From the NCBI RefSeq assembly GCF_000003855.2, contig NW_003101667.1, positions 1,586,037 to 1,650,036 on the forward strand: a DNA stretch of 64,000 nt, in the 5' to 3' direction. The position numbers were made by a program, and so were the translations under genes. Within the stretch, counting starts at the first letter, position 1, and each line of letters starts with the position of its first letter. This stretch comes from Blastomyces gilchristii SLH14081. Lineage: Eukaryota; Ascomycota; Eurotiomycetes; Onygenales; Ajellomycetaceae. The notes below the pieces were generated by a model. It searched no databases, had not been told where the DNA came from, and worked only from the letters and a program-made list of their open reading frames with translations. This document shows, piece after piece, positions 37,431-48,400 of this stretch.

Positions 37431-38841
37431 TTATTATTATTATTATTCTTCAATTATAAATGTATGTAGTCAGAGACTATAACATCTATCTAAGAAATTT
37501 TAGTTCTCAGAATTTTTCTAATATCTATAAAGTTAACTATTATACATTTATCAATTTCACATATACAAAATCAGAAAATTTCAGCTCAGAATATAAAAAC
37601 TCTTTACAAATTCCAGCATTTTAACAACTTCTAATACTTTTGAAATCATTTAGAAATATCACAATAAAAGAAAAGAGAATAAAGTCTTAAAGATAGACAT
37701 ATTAAATAAGTAGATAGAAAAGAACAGAAAAGAAAAAGTAAAGTAAAGAGAGACTATAATAAAATAAAATATTAAAAGATAGTATATAGCTGTTTTAACA
37801 GACTATCTCTGATTAATTTTCATCTCTTCATATTTAGATATTTCTAAATTCAGTCATTTTCTTATTGCTGCTTAAGTTTCTGATAGAAAGTCTATTAACT
37901 ATTTAATTTCTATCTCAGTTGACAATAAAAATCTTATATTTAATTAATTTAAATCATACTTCTCTTTCAATCTGACTCTGAGACTATTGTATAATACATA
38001 ATACATTACAATATACTCAGAATTTTCATTTACATTGCAGAATGAGTATTCTGTTGAATTAAATCTCTTATCAAATCTTTGTATATAAGATTTGAAATAA
38101 TCATGTTCTAGTTTCAGCTAAATTATAGATGAGAATATTTTCTTTTTACATTTAATTGAATAAGATTTTCAATTGAGTTTTGTTTCAAATCTTGAATAAT
38201 GTATACTCTTCTTTTATTTCTGTCAGCTTTCATTGCACTTGTTTAAATAAGATTCTTTTATCTTTCTCTTTATAAACAATCAGAACTCTTTTTTTTTTAA
38301 ATAGATCTGCTTAATTCTGAACTCTTTTTTACAGCTAAATCAGTTAATTCATTGTCATAAATATTCATATAAGCAGGAACTTAGTGTATCAGTTTTGATA
38401 TTCTTCTCTTTTGAATTTTTATAACAGAATTTAAAATCAGTTTAAGATTTATTTAATCATTATAAATCTGACTTTTTCTAAGTCTTTTTAAAGCAGGTTG
38501 ACTATCAGAGAATATTCATATCTCTTTCAAACTATTTTCTCTTTTATAAGATTTTATTTCAATAAGTTTGAAAGCTTTCACTATTGTAAATAGTTCAGTG
38601 TCAAAGACTTCAGATTCACAGCCTAAATTCCAAAAATCTGAGATAAAATTGATATTATCTTCAGTATAAGCAATGTCTGTATCTAATCTATTCAAATTCT
38701 TATTTTTTAAGTCATCTGAGTAAATCAGAATAGAGTTTTTTATATTAATTATAGAGGTCTTCTTTAAACGCTGTTCATATTCTCTCTCTTTAGATAGTTC
38801 ACTTATTTACAAGTCTATGAGATATTCCAGCTTTTCTCTTC
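37431..38841 (-). mobile_element. 5'-truncated Tad-like LINE, copy alpha
   Basis: Read on the minus strand: RNase H (about 38,350-38,820, matching about 1-640 of the window), a further 3' coding or untranslated part, then a 3' end of ~370 bp and an (AAT)n tail, seen as ATT repeats from 37,431. The 5' side stops at 38,841. This copy supplies the LINE 3' end that is missing from the window's first LINE. The last ~370 bp match the end of SINE family 2. Confidence 0.82.
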
Positions 38842-38850
38842 GTAGTGATA

Positions 38851-39945
38851 TTATTATTATTATTATTCTTCAATTATAGATGTATACAGTCAGAGACTAT
38901 GACATCTACCTAAGAACTTTTAGTTCTCAGAGTTGTTCTAATATCTATAAAGTTAACTATTATACATTTATCAATTTCAGATATGCAAAATCAGAAAATT
39001 TCAGCTCAGAATATAAAAACTCTTTACAGATTACAATATTGTAACACCTTCTGATACTTTTCAAATCATTTGAAAATATTATGACAAAAGAAATAAGAAC
39101 ACACTCTTAAAGATAGACACATTAAATAAGTAGATAGAAAAGAACAGAAAAGAAAAAAGTAAAGTAAAGAGAGACTATAATAAAATAAAATTATTAAAAG
39201 ATAGTGTATAGCTGTTTTAACAGACTATATCTGATCAATTTCCACCTCTTCATATTCAGATATTTCTGAATTCAGTCATTTTCTTATAGCTGCTTAAGTT
39301 TCTGATAGAAAGTCTATTAAGTATTTAATTCCTGTCTCAGTTGAGAATAAGAATCTTATATTTTATTGATTTAAATCATACTTCTCTTTCAATCTGACTC
39401 TGAGACTATTGTATAATGCACAGTGCCTTTTAATATACTCAGGATTTTCATTTTCATTGCAGAATGAGCCTTCTATTGAATCAAATCTATCATCAAATCT
39501 TTGTATATAAGATTTGAAATACTCATATTCTAATTTCAGCTGAATTATAGATGAGAATCTTTTCTTTTTACATTTAATTGAACAAGATTTCTACTTGAGT
39601 TTTATTTTAAATCTTGAATAATGTATACTCTTCCTTTATTTCTGCTAGCTTTTATTTCATTTATCTAAATAAGATTCTTTTATCTTTCTCTTTATAAAAG
39701 ATCAGAACACTGTTTTTTAAATAGATCTGCTTAATTCTGAACTCTTTTTTACAGCTGAATCAGTCAATTCATTGCCATGAATATTTATATAAGCAGGAAC
39801 TTAGTGTAGATGAATTATTATTTTTAATATTCTTCTTTTTCAAATTTTCATAACAGAATTCAAAATCAGTTCAAGATGTATTTAATCATTATGAACATAA
39901 CTATTTCTAAGTCTTTTTAAAGCAGCTTGACTATCAGAGAATATT
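38851..39945 (-). mobile_element. 5'-truncated Tad-like LINE, copy beta
   Basis: A second 3' end directly next to copy alpha, with its own ATT tail at 38,851. Homology to the window's first LINE ends at 39,945, inside RNase H. The 3' hairpin (GAGAACTAAAAGTTC) is better preserved here than in alpha. No target duplication could be recognised for either copy. The following 39,946-40,137 is unassigned AT-rich DNA ending in a purine tract. Confidence 0.8.
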
Positions 39946-40137
39946 ATATAAAAATCTTATAAAATAAGAAACTGAGTGACAGACTCTTTTCTTTTCACAG
40001 TAATAAGAGATTTTTCCTCACTGAAATTTTTATATATATGAAGAGATTTTAGTGACTATTACTATAGTACTGAGTCTGATTATATGAAATTACTCAGTGA
40101 AAGACTTCATAGATGAAGCTTTAGAGAGAGAAGAGTA

Positions 40138-40393
40138 TGTAAGAAATCTCACTTCTTACAGATCTTTATCTCTATTTCTATCTCTTATATAATTAATAGA
40201 GTTAGCAGCTCTTGACTACATACAACTATATAGACTGAAGTTTGTGAGTACTATTCATAACTCAGCTTAAATACTATTATATATTTAATCTTTACATTTA
40301 TCTTTCTATTATAAATACTTCTAGTAGTTATCAGTATATATCACATCAAGCTGCAAATCACTGAATAATTACCTGTGAGCACTTATTCTTACA
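40138..40393. repeat. LTR, second family, copy 2
   Basis: 256 bp starting TGTAAGAAATCTC and ending TTATTCTTACA, the reverse complement of 27,112-27,365. A purine tract AGAGAGAGAAGAG lies just to its left (40,122-40,135), as expected for a polypurine tract before the 3' LTR of a plus-strand element whose body has been lost. Confidence 0.65.
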
Positions 40394-40439
40394 ATAGTTT
40401 TTACAGTTAATTTAAACTATTCTCTTCAACAGAAGACTG

Positions 40440-40580
40440 CATACAGCACTAAAGATAAGAATAAAAATAAAAATAGAGAAAGAGATGAAAATAGAGAAAA
40501 AAATGAAAATAAAAATAAAAATGAAAATGAAAATGAAGAAAAGAGAGAAGAAGAAAGAGAAAAAGAAGAAAAAAAAGAAT
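40440..40580. repeat. Purine-rich low-complexity tract
   Basis: Repeats of AAAATG/AAAATA and GAAAGAGAAAAAG on the plus strand. The open minus-strand frame here (a Phe/Ile run) is only this simple sequence read backwards and is not a gene. Confidence 0.8.
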
Positions 40581-40653
40581 TTTTTTATTACAATTATTAA
40601 ATAGAGTCTCTCTCTAAATAAATAATTTACCATTGTTATTTACGGAGCAAAGT

Positions 40654-41767
40654 GGGCCCAGTGGCGTAGTAGTTAACTATGCTATCATGAAGCCTCAATT
40701 AGCGGCCTTTCCCCCAGGGAATAAATGCTAAGAGGAAGCAGGTTCGAACCCTGCAAGAGCCATCTTAATCACAGCTTTCACTGTTAAGTCATAAAACAGT
40801 ATCAGAGGTCCTCAAATGCACTATAGTGAATCATTGTCAAGCTTAAGATGTTTATTTCAGAGGTTTTCAGATGCTAATTCTCACTGATCTTAGAATTAAC
40901 AGCTCTTCAGATACTTCAAGTTAGATCAGTACTAGAGTGATTGAGATCTAGAATGCCTGCAGAATAGTGAATCATTGTCAAGCTTAACTGACCAGGTCTC
41001 ATTCCTCTCACTCTAGACACTCACTTTCAGAGAATGAGATTTAAAAACTATCTGATTAGAATACTCTGAGCCTAGTGAGAACCTAGATGAGATGAGACCT
41101 AGGTGCTCTTAATAGATGATTAGTGTAAGCAAGACTGTGACAGTCAATTGATAGACTGAAATGCTGAGATTAACAGCTGGAAGATTAAAGACTTAACTAG
41201 AATTGAGTAGCTCTGATATTATTCTTAGTGAGAATCTCACTTATGAGTAAGCTAGTTACAGAAGCTAGCTGAGCAGCAGCTCTTTAGAGGAAATGATAAT
41301 CTCTGAAGCAGGCCTGAGAGAACAGAGGCAGCGGTCAGTTATATAGAGTGTTAAAATATGTATATAGCTTAAGATGTAAACTGCAGAGATCTTGTTCTGT
41401 AGCTCTTTTAATAATTTGTTTTATTATAGTCTCTCTTTACTTTATCTTTTTCTTTATCTTTTTCTTTCAATTTCTTTCTATACTATCTATTTAATGTGTC
41501 TATCTTTGAGACTGTATTCTTTTTCTCTTTTCCTTTGTCATGATATTGTCAAATGATTTCAAAGTATTAAAAGATGTTAAAACACTGCAATTTGTAAACA
41601 GTTTTTGTATTCTGAGCTGGAATTTTCTGATTTTGTATATCTGAAATTGATGAATGTATAATAGTTAACTTTACAGACATAGGAAAAACCCTGAGAACTA
41701 AAAGTTCTCAGGTAGATATCATAGTCTCTGACTGCATACATCTATAATTGAAGAATAATAATAATAA
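40654..41767 (+). mobile_element. tRNA-derived SINE, family 2, copy 2 (1.1 kb)
   Basis: The head GGGCCCAGTGGCGTAGTAG carries a tRNA-like A-box region; the B box is GGTTCGAACCC at 40,741-40,751 inside a perfect T-arm (GCAGG TTCGAAC CCTGC, 40,738-40,754). The last ~370 bp are LINE-like and include a 10 bp stem with a 3 base loop (41,690-41,712, CCTGAGAACT/AGTTCTCAGG). The tail is (AAT)n. The target duplication is TACGGAGCAAAGT (40,641-40,653) against TACGGAGTAAAGT (41,768-41,780), 13 bp with one C/T change. Confidence 0.88.
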
Positions 41768-41891
41768 TACGGAGTAAAGTGAAGTAATATATTAAATACT
41801 TTAAAACCCTGATTAGAATAGAAGATGTAATTCTACAGACTTTATTCTGTGATATAATTGATTGAAAAAATGCATACTTTATATAACTGTC

Positions 41892-42395
41892 TAGACTGAC
41901 TGTGTGACTGTGTCTGAGATCAGAATCAGAATATTTAATAGTCTTATTATCAATTTAATTAATTTAATTACACAGTATTAACATTAGATAGTAGTCTTAT
42001 ACTGTTTTAATAAGACTCACTCTCTACTCTTATTACATTTTTAAAATGAGACTATGATTTTCACTACTTAATTTAAATTCATTTTATTACTTTAAATGAC
42101 TTTAAATCTCATTTAAGAATTATCAAAAATCATTACTTTTTAAAAAATTAAAAATAGTTTAAAAAAACTTAAAATGTCTAAAAAGAGTAACTTTATATCA
42201 AGAATAAGACTAAATGAGATTAAATGAGATTATTTTCTTATTTTTTCTAAGTCATAGTCTCATTTTGAGATCTGATAAATAGTTACTTTTCATGTTTTTT
42301 TGATAATTAGTCTCAGTGAGATTCATATCAAGAAATGTACAAGATCAGATTAAATGAAATTAAATTTGAAATTCATAATCTCATTAGTCAGTCTA
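41892..42395 (+). mobile_element. hAT-like MITE copy D
   Basis: A 504 bp copy, TAGACTG...CAGTCTA. The flanks TAACTGTC and TAACTACT share five of eight bases, with transitions at the other three, as expected for an old 8 bp duplication. The most eroded full copy in the window. Confidence 0.8.
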
Positions 42396-43250
42396 TAACT
42401 ACTTATAGAGAAAGCTGTAATAGTCTGAATAGAAAGCTGTAATAACCTGTATAAGTAGTCATCACTTATTAAGCAGGTAATTACAGCTTTAATTACTGTA
42501 ATTGCTGCTGCTACAATATAATAAAACACTCTTTAATATAAAAGTGTAATATAATCTATCTCTCTCTGCAAAGATTCAGTTCTTCTTTACTTAGAATTCA
42601 CACTTACTATACAGTTCTGCAAATCTTCTACTTTCTTTTATATGAATATAGCTACAGATTTCTACAGTTCTTATAGTTAAAGAATTAACTATAAAAGTTT
42701 ATAAATCTTCTACTTTTTTCTGTATGAATGTGACTACAGACTCATATCACTCTTACAGACTACAGTTTAAGAATTAACTGCGAATATTCTTCTTTTTCTT
42801 ATATTCTGTATGAATGTGACTGTGAATTTATACAGTTCTTTGATTTCGTTGTTTTAATAATATAATATTATGTTATTTATACTGAAATAAGAGATTTTAC
42901 CCTCTCTTTTACAAGATCTTTATCTTCTATAAAATTTATATTTTAAAACTACTTCTCTATGCTTCAGAACTATATTCTACAGCAGATTTTTTCATATTTT
43001 TAATTTATTATAGTTTTTCAATCTTCTACAGCTTCTCTGCAACAATGTGTCTGTTATTCACAATCTGTTATAAGAAATAAGATCTGCTCTGAATATTATC
43101 ATTCTCTGACTCTTGAGTAATTTATATTTAATCACTTATTAAACATCTTTTTTACAATGTACAGAGCTTGTCATGACTTCTAATCAATGTATAAGTATCA
43201 GAGCTTGAAAATACTTTAACAGTGTAACTTAACTTTCTACAGAATTTTCA
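42396..43250. repeat. AT-rich spacer with short tandem repeats
   Basis: No gene seen. A 22 bp motif (GAAAGCTGTAAT plus 10 bases) is repeated twice near 42,410-42,455. Between about 42,610 and 42,840 three units of 80-90 bp recur, each with AATCTTCTAC, TATGAATGTGACT and AGAATTAACT. Both arrays are degenerate. Confidence 0.55.
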
Positions 43251-43251
43251 C

Positions 43252-44012
43252 AATCTGTCTCTAAGACTTCTATAGAATTGCTATTAAATACCAGTTCAGA
43301 AACCATAGTATTAAGTTACTTAATATTAAAAAAAGTTGAGATTGAATATCTGTACTATGAGAACATTTCTCTTTGAGGAAAATTAAATCATGTTCAGTAT
43401 CTCTTGAAAATGACTGTTGAATTTATCAAAGATGATTAAATAACTTGTGAGCTGAGCTGTGCAGATCTTTTTTTTTTGAAAAATTAGTTATTATAAAGTA
43501 ATTAAATTAATAATTTACAGAAAAGAAAAATAATAATGATAAAAATATTCAATTCTACTATATTACAGTCTGTCTGTAGAATTGCTATTTTCTAATGTGA
43601 AGTAGTTCTGTAATAATTAGCATATCAAGACTTATATACCATAAAAACATTTTTATAGTCTTAGTTTTCATTAGTTCTTTTAAATATCAGATCAGAGAAG
43701 ATAGTATATCTCTTTTCAAAGAAAATTAAATCATGTTCAGAGTCTCTTAGAAATGACTATTAAATTTCTTAAAAATAATTAGATAGTTATAAGTTAACTA
43801 TATAAATGTTTTTTTTTTTTTTTTTTTAAAAAAAATAGTTATTACAGAGTACAAAATTAATGATTTACAGAGAAGAATGATGATGATGATGAAAATATTC
43901 AATTCTACTATATTGTAATCTGTCTGTAGAATTGCTGTTTTCTAATATGAACTAGCTCTGCAATACTTAGCACACGGCTGCGCACCAAGGCTTGTGTGCT
44001 ACAAAAACATTT
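43252..44012. repeat. Degenerate ~350 bp tandem repeat at the island edge
   Basis: Units start with TCTGTCTGTAGAATTGCT-like sequence near 43,252, 43,569 and 43,919; the first two also share TTAAATCATGTTCAG, a poly-T run and a TTACAGA(A/G)AAGAA segment in order. The third, partial unit (43,919-44,012) is not eroded: it reads ACTTAGCACACGGCTGCGC where the second has the C-to-T form. The AT-to-balanced composition switch therefore lies inside this array, at about 43,970. Confidence 0.65.
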
Positions 44013-44288
44013 TATACGATATGCATCATGCTTAAGCCCTTTGTGATGGAGGTGTTCTTAGAGTAGTTGATTGTTATTATGAGAAGCTAGCTGCTACGTG
44101 GCCTTATATAGAGAGCTTGCGATCGCCGATCATGTGAATTATCGGCTTGGTGATTATTCACTATTTCGGGTAGAGGCATCAGTTCTTTTCTTGGGCTTGT
44201 CTCTGATCAAGATTTTAGAAATTCTAGCCTTATCTTGGTGGAATATTTTCACCAGTGCGGTTTACATTGAAATTGAATGTATCTGTGG
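44013..44288. other. Balanced-composition spacer, no gene seen
   Basis: Normal base composition with CpG present, but no recognised protein or RNA. It may be host intergenic DNA or an unmutated repeat. Confidence 0.5.
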
Positions 44289-44794
44289 TAGACTGGCCGC
44301 CGGGACCATGAATTTCATGTTTGGTTCCATTTGGTCTGGTCCTATACATTTCTTGATGTGAATCCCGCTGGGACTGGCTATCAAAAAAACATGTAAAATG
44401 ACTATATATCAGATCTTGAAATGAAATCATGACTTGAAAAAAATGAGAAAGTGGTCCCATTTGGTCCCATTTAGTCCCATTCTTGGCATAAAGTTACTAT
44501 TTTTAGACATTTTAAGGTTTTTTTTAGACTATTTTTAATTTTTTAAAAAGTAACACTTTTTGATAATGCTTAAATGAGATTTAAAGTCATTTAAAGTAAT
44601 AAAAATAATTTAAATTGAGAAGTGAAAATCATGATCTCATTTGAAAAATGTGACAAGAGTAGACAGTAAGTCTCACTGGGACAGTATGGGACTACTATCT
44701 AATGTTAAAACTGTGTAATGGGATCAGTCGAATTGGTAATGGGACTATCAAAAAATCTGGTCCTGGTCCCAGACACGGTCACACGGTCAGTCTA
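44289..44794 (-). mobile_element. hAT-like MITE copy E (least mutated)
   Basis: A 506 bp copy in the gene island, in the same orientation as C. It starts TAGACTGGCCGCCGGGACC, ends CAGTCTA, and is flanked by perfect 8 bp duplications ATCTGTGG. It keeps GG/CC and CpG that are C-to-T mutated in the other copies. Near 44,455-44,485 the motif TCCCATTTGG is repeated three times in tandem with small changes, a candidate sub-terminal transposase-binding array. No coding capacity. This copy is the best guide to the family consensus. Confidence 0.95.
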
Positions 44795-45498
44795 ATCTGT
44801 GGGACCTTTGGTTTGCATGTACTTCGTACGGACTTGGATTTACTCTCGTTGCCATTCCATGTTACCTCTTTATGGGGATATCCGCGGCGCCGTTTTAAAA
44901 CTTTTCAGCTAGGCCGAGCAAGATGGGATGCGGCTTTTCTTGGAAAGCTAGGAGTTGTAGTAGACATAATATTCCAGGTCCTATTACAATTCAAATATTC
45001 TACGAGATATTTCTCGTGGCTGTTACCAGCTCGGTCAATGATCAATTAACCTTGAGGAATAGATTCTCCAAATATAAAACACGGTTAAACATATTGAGAG
45101 TTTTGAGCACACTTCGCTTCGCATAGTACGGAAACGGGGAGGAATTATGTGACTGGAGTAGTAGAAAACAAACAATAATGTTGCATTTAAATACTTAAAA
45201 TCATCATGTACATGACCATCACAAATCATTATATATACACATTACATGGGCCCAGGACGAGGTCACTTATCTGGGATATCCTTTAGTTATTTCATAGGGT
45301 GAGAACCGAATGTGGATAACACCCACTAACGACCATCAGCGCTATACGGGGAATAGTAGATATGCTGGAAGCATGGGGGAAAAACACTAGTAAGAAATGT
45401 GAAGAAGAATTTGAATGGGTATTAATACGAAGAATATATCGATTAGGTGGGGCAATAGGGAAGGGTAGAGAGGAGCGGAATAAAATGACGCAGAAAAG
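44795..45498. other. Intergenic region, 3' side of the WDR59 gene
   Basis: No recognisable gene. A 115-codon frame at 44,702-45,049 crosses the MITE boundary and cannot be an ancestral gene. The part next to 45,498 should hold the 3' untranslated region of the WDR59 gene. Confidence 0.5.
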
Positions 45499-48400
45499 TT
45501 AGAGTGTATCAACTCTTTCTAAGGCATTTTTTAGATCGCCACTCCTATTAGAAATGCGGGTGGCAGATTTCTTCGAGGCATGTTTCCTCTGATGGAGATC
45601 AAGATTAAGACCACGTGCAACTTGCGAGACAAAGGGTAAGCTAGTCCTGCTATCAAGATATGCATCTCCATCGTGTCTGGAGCCGTGATTGCTGGTGGTA
45701 ACTCCTGTGCTACGCCGGCGATCTCGACGGGCAGGTTGCGATCGACTTCGATGCGACGAAGATTCCTTGACTGTAGAAGACTTTTTCTCTGGGGGTGATA
45801 CATTCGGCGGCGATGGCATGGGGACCTTGATCACGACATGATCGGAGCAAATGCAGCCACAGCCGCTTGGGCAGAATGGAGTATCGGTCGACTTCTTTCC
45901 TGCGGCGAGGTGAGGGTGGGTTGCGAACCAGTTCTGGTGGCATTCGATACAGGTGATGTGCCCGCAATTTAAACACGGAGCAAACATTCCATCAATGACT
46001 TCGGCACAGATAACACATGACAACTTGGTAGGGATGGGCTGTGGTGGTTTGCATTGGGGGCATTGAATTGCAGGCGAATCTCCACGGCGCGTTTTACTCC
46101 TGCAGCTGTCTTTTACAATGCTAGACATTTCAAAGGCTGATATATGAAGAGCACATCCACATCTCGCGCAATTTCGTTGTATATCCAGACCTTGGTTGAT
46201 CTCAAAAGGGTGTCTTTCTTGAGATCGAATCGAGGCTAGTGGCCTAGAATCACGTCTTGCGAAGTTTGATATTCGCTTATCATGATATTTCAGGCGTGAT
46301 GAATGACACATGTCGGGGCAACCGCTAGAGGCGCCATCGATTTTAAGTACCTCCTTGCGCGTTATGGGCATATCCCAAACAAATAACAGGTTAGCATACG
46401 CAGCTCGATACGATTTGAAGAGTTGCCTGTGCTGCTGATCAAGCAGAGGTGAGTAATTATGGTTGTCACAATCGAACAAATGTTGATTTTTCATAACTAT
46501 TTTCAACCCCTTTGGTGGTTTGGACTTGGGTGACGTTGGCCTTTCACTTTCAGAATCAGAAGGGGTTTGTGATGTCGCAGTAGTCGATGCCGTTAAGTGG
46601 TCCGGGATTGCGGATGCTGGTTTTCCGAAAATACCACCTGTAGTCCATCCACTGGGACCATTCACATGGAGGCTGCCTGCGGGGCTTGGTCGCTTCTTGC
46701 TACTATTACTTGGAGGTGATGAGGATCCTGAAGGTCCAAACGTAAAAGACCGGGAGAGCGAAGAAGCGAGCGTGGTGCCTAAGCCGGAAACGGAGCGTGG
46801 ATTAGAATGACGATCTGGTGAACCCGACAAAGTTATAACTTGAGGCTGCGATTTTCGGCCCGAAGGTTGTCTGCTCAGTTGGATTCCTTGAGGGGGCGTG
46901 TTCCCAGTGGAGTATAGTGGTGGCGTATCTACTTGCCAATGTTCTGTTGAAGAGCAAGCAGAGCTTTGGGACACCGAAACGCCGTGGCTAGACGACTTGG
47001 ATAATGGCGGGAGCTGCGATGTTGCTTGACATTTGTTACGGAAATTTCCTGTTGGTGAACTGTTATCTTCAGCTAGCGGTGGGTTGTGTACAATAACTGA
47101 TGATCGTCTGACCCGGCGAAATCCCGATTGGCTTGCATCCATTCCAGACTTCGGTTCGTATAAAATGCATGAGAGCATTGCCAACATTTGAATGTCCCCT
47201 AACCGCTCGAAGTAGTTAAATCTACCCAAAATTAGCCACTGACACACAAGGTCGACTGACCGTCCTGGATGGGAAAACTTACAATGCTGGAATAAGCCAA
47301 CCACGGCCAAGAGGATGCTCTCCCCATTTTACCTTGTCAGGCCGAGAACTGCTAGACGGCTTTATCCGCGTAAATTCATCGAGCCTCGAGTCTACAGCGC
47401 TATCTTTCCCTTTAATGTCACGCATGGCTTTTCGTGCAATCCCGACAACATCATCTCCAGGGATAGTATTCGAGGAAAGCTCATTTTGTAGCATTAACCT
47501 AACGAGACCCCAAACTCGAGCGAGATCAAAAATTCCCACGCCAGCTGCAACTGCCATATTATGCGCGCATATGTCCGGCGGGTTACCAAATACTTGATAT
47601 TTCTCGGCGAGCTCCCGTTTGGCTGGTAAAAGGCCCTTTAGATCATAAATATGGATGATGTTATGTGAGTTGTCCGACGATGACTTCACGGTGCCAACTC
47701 CCGTCGTAGACTTCTGAGAGTTTTCAGTGGATCTTGAACGATAGAACCCCAAACTCCCACTTCTCCAAGTATTCGGGCCATGAAATTGAGGTGGGAGGTT
47801 TCCCAGAAGATCTGATGAGCCTGATGAGCTCGAGGACTCGACAGACGAATCATCTGAATAGTCAGAAACTCCATCATCCGTGATGGTGGCCCGGCCAGTC
47901 CCGACGCCACTAGAAGGCTTTGGGCCCGGTGAGCTTGTCTGCAATCGGCCAAAGGCTTCAAAAACTCTATCGCTTCTTGCAAGTCGCATATCACTAAGTC
48001 CCATGGAGCCCATGAACACTGTTGCCTTCTCCTTTTTGGGGAGGGAAAAGCACACAAGCCGGCCATCGTTGGTCCAGAACGCCCCACATGTTTTATATAC
48101 CGGCACCATAACATTTGCATTAACTGGCCGGAGCATCTCAGAAGAGCTTAGGCCGAGTTGCGACGCTCGGAATTGCCCATTTTCTTCATCATCATCGCTG
48201 GATTCATCGCCATCTAGTAGATCTGGGGACTTCAACGCTTCGCCGAACTGACGTTTCACCAACGCCACGCTCTCCTCGACATTATGTTCGCCCAAAAGGT
48301 AGCGGATGGCTCCCTCGAGGGAGCCTCGCTTCTGAGCGAGATATGTCTCAGCGATAGTTCGTAACCCTGCCGTCATGGTCGACGCCAACTGGGCAGTGAC

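Noticed and set aside
40412..40633. 73-codon Phe/Ile-rich frame
   Set aside because: Reverse reading of a purine-rich simple tract.
42396..44012. CRISPR-like array
   Set aside because: Units of 80-350 bp are degenerate, without regular short repeats and unique spacers; the genome is eukaryotic.
44702..45049. 115-codon plus-strand frame
   Set aside because: It starts inside MITE E and crosses its right end and target duplication, so it cannot be an ancestral gene.
46520..46810. 96-codon plus-strand frame, and others at 47,880-48,251 and 49,073-49,507
   Set aside because: Antisense shadows of the MTC5 coding sequence, with no family features.
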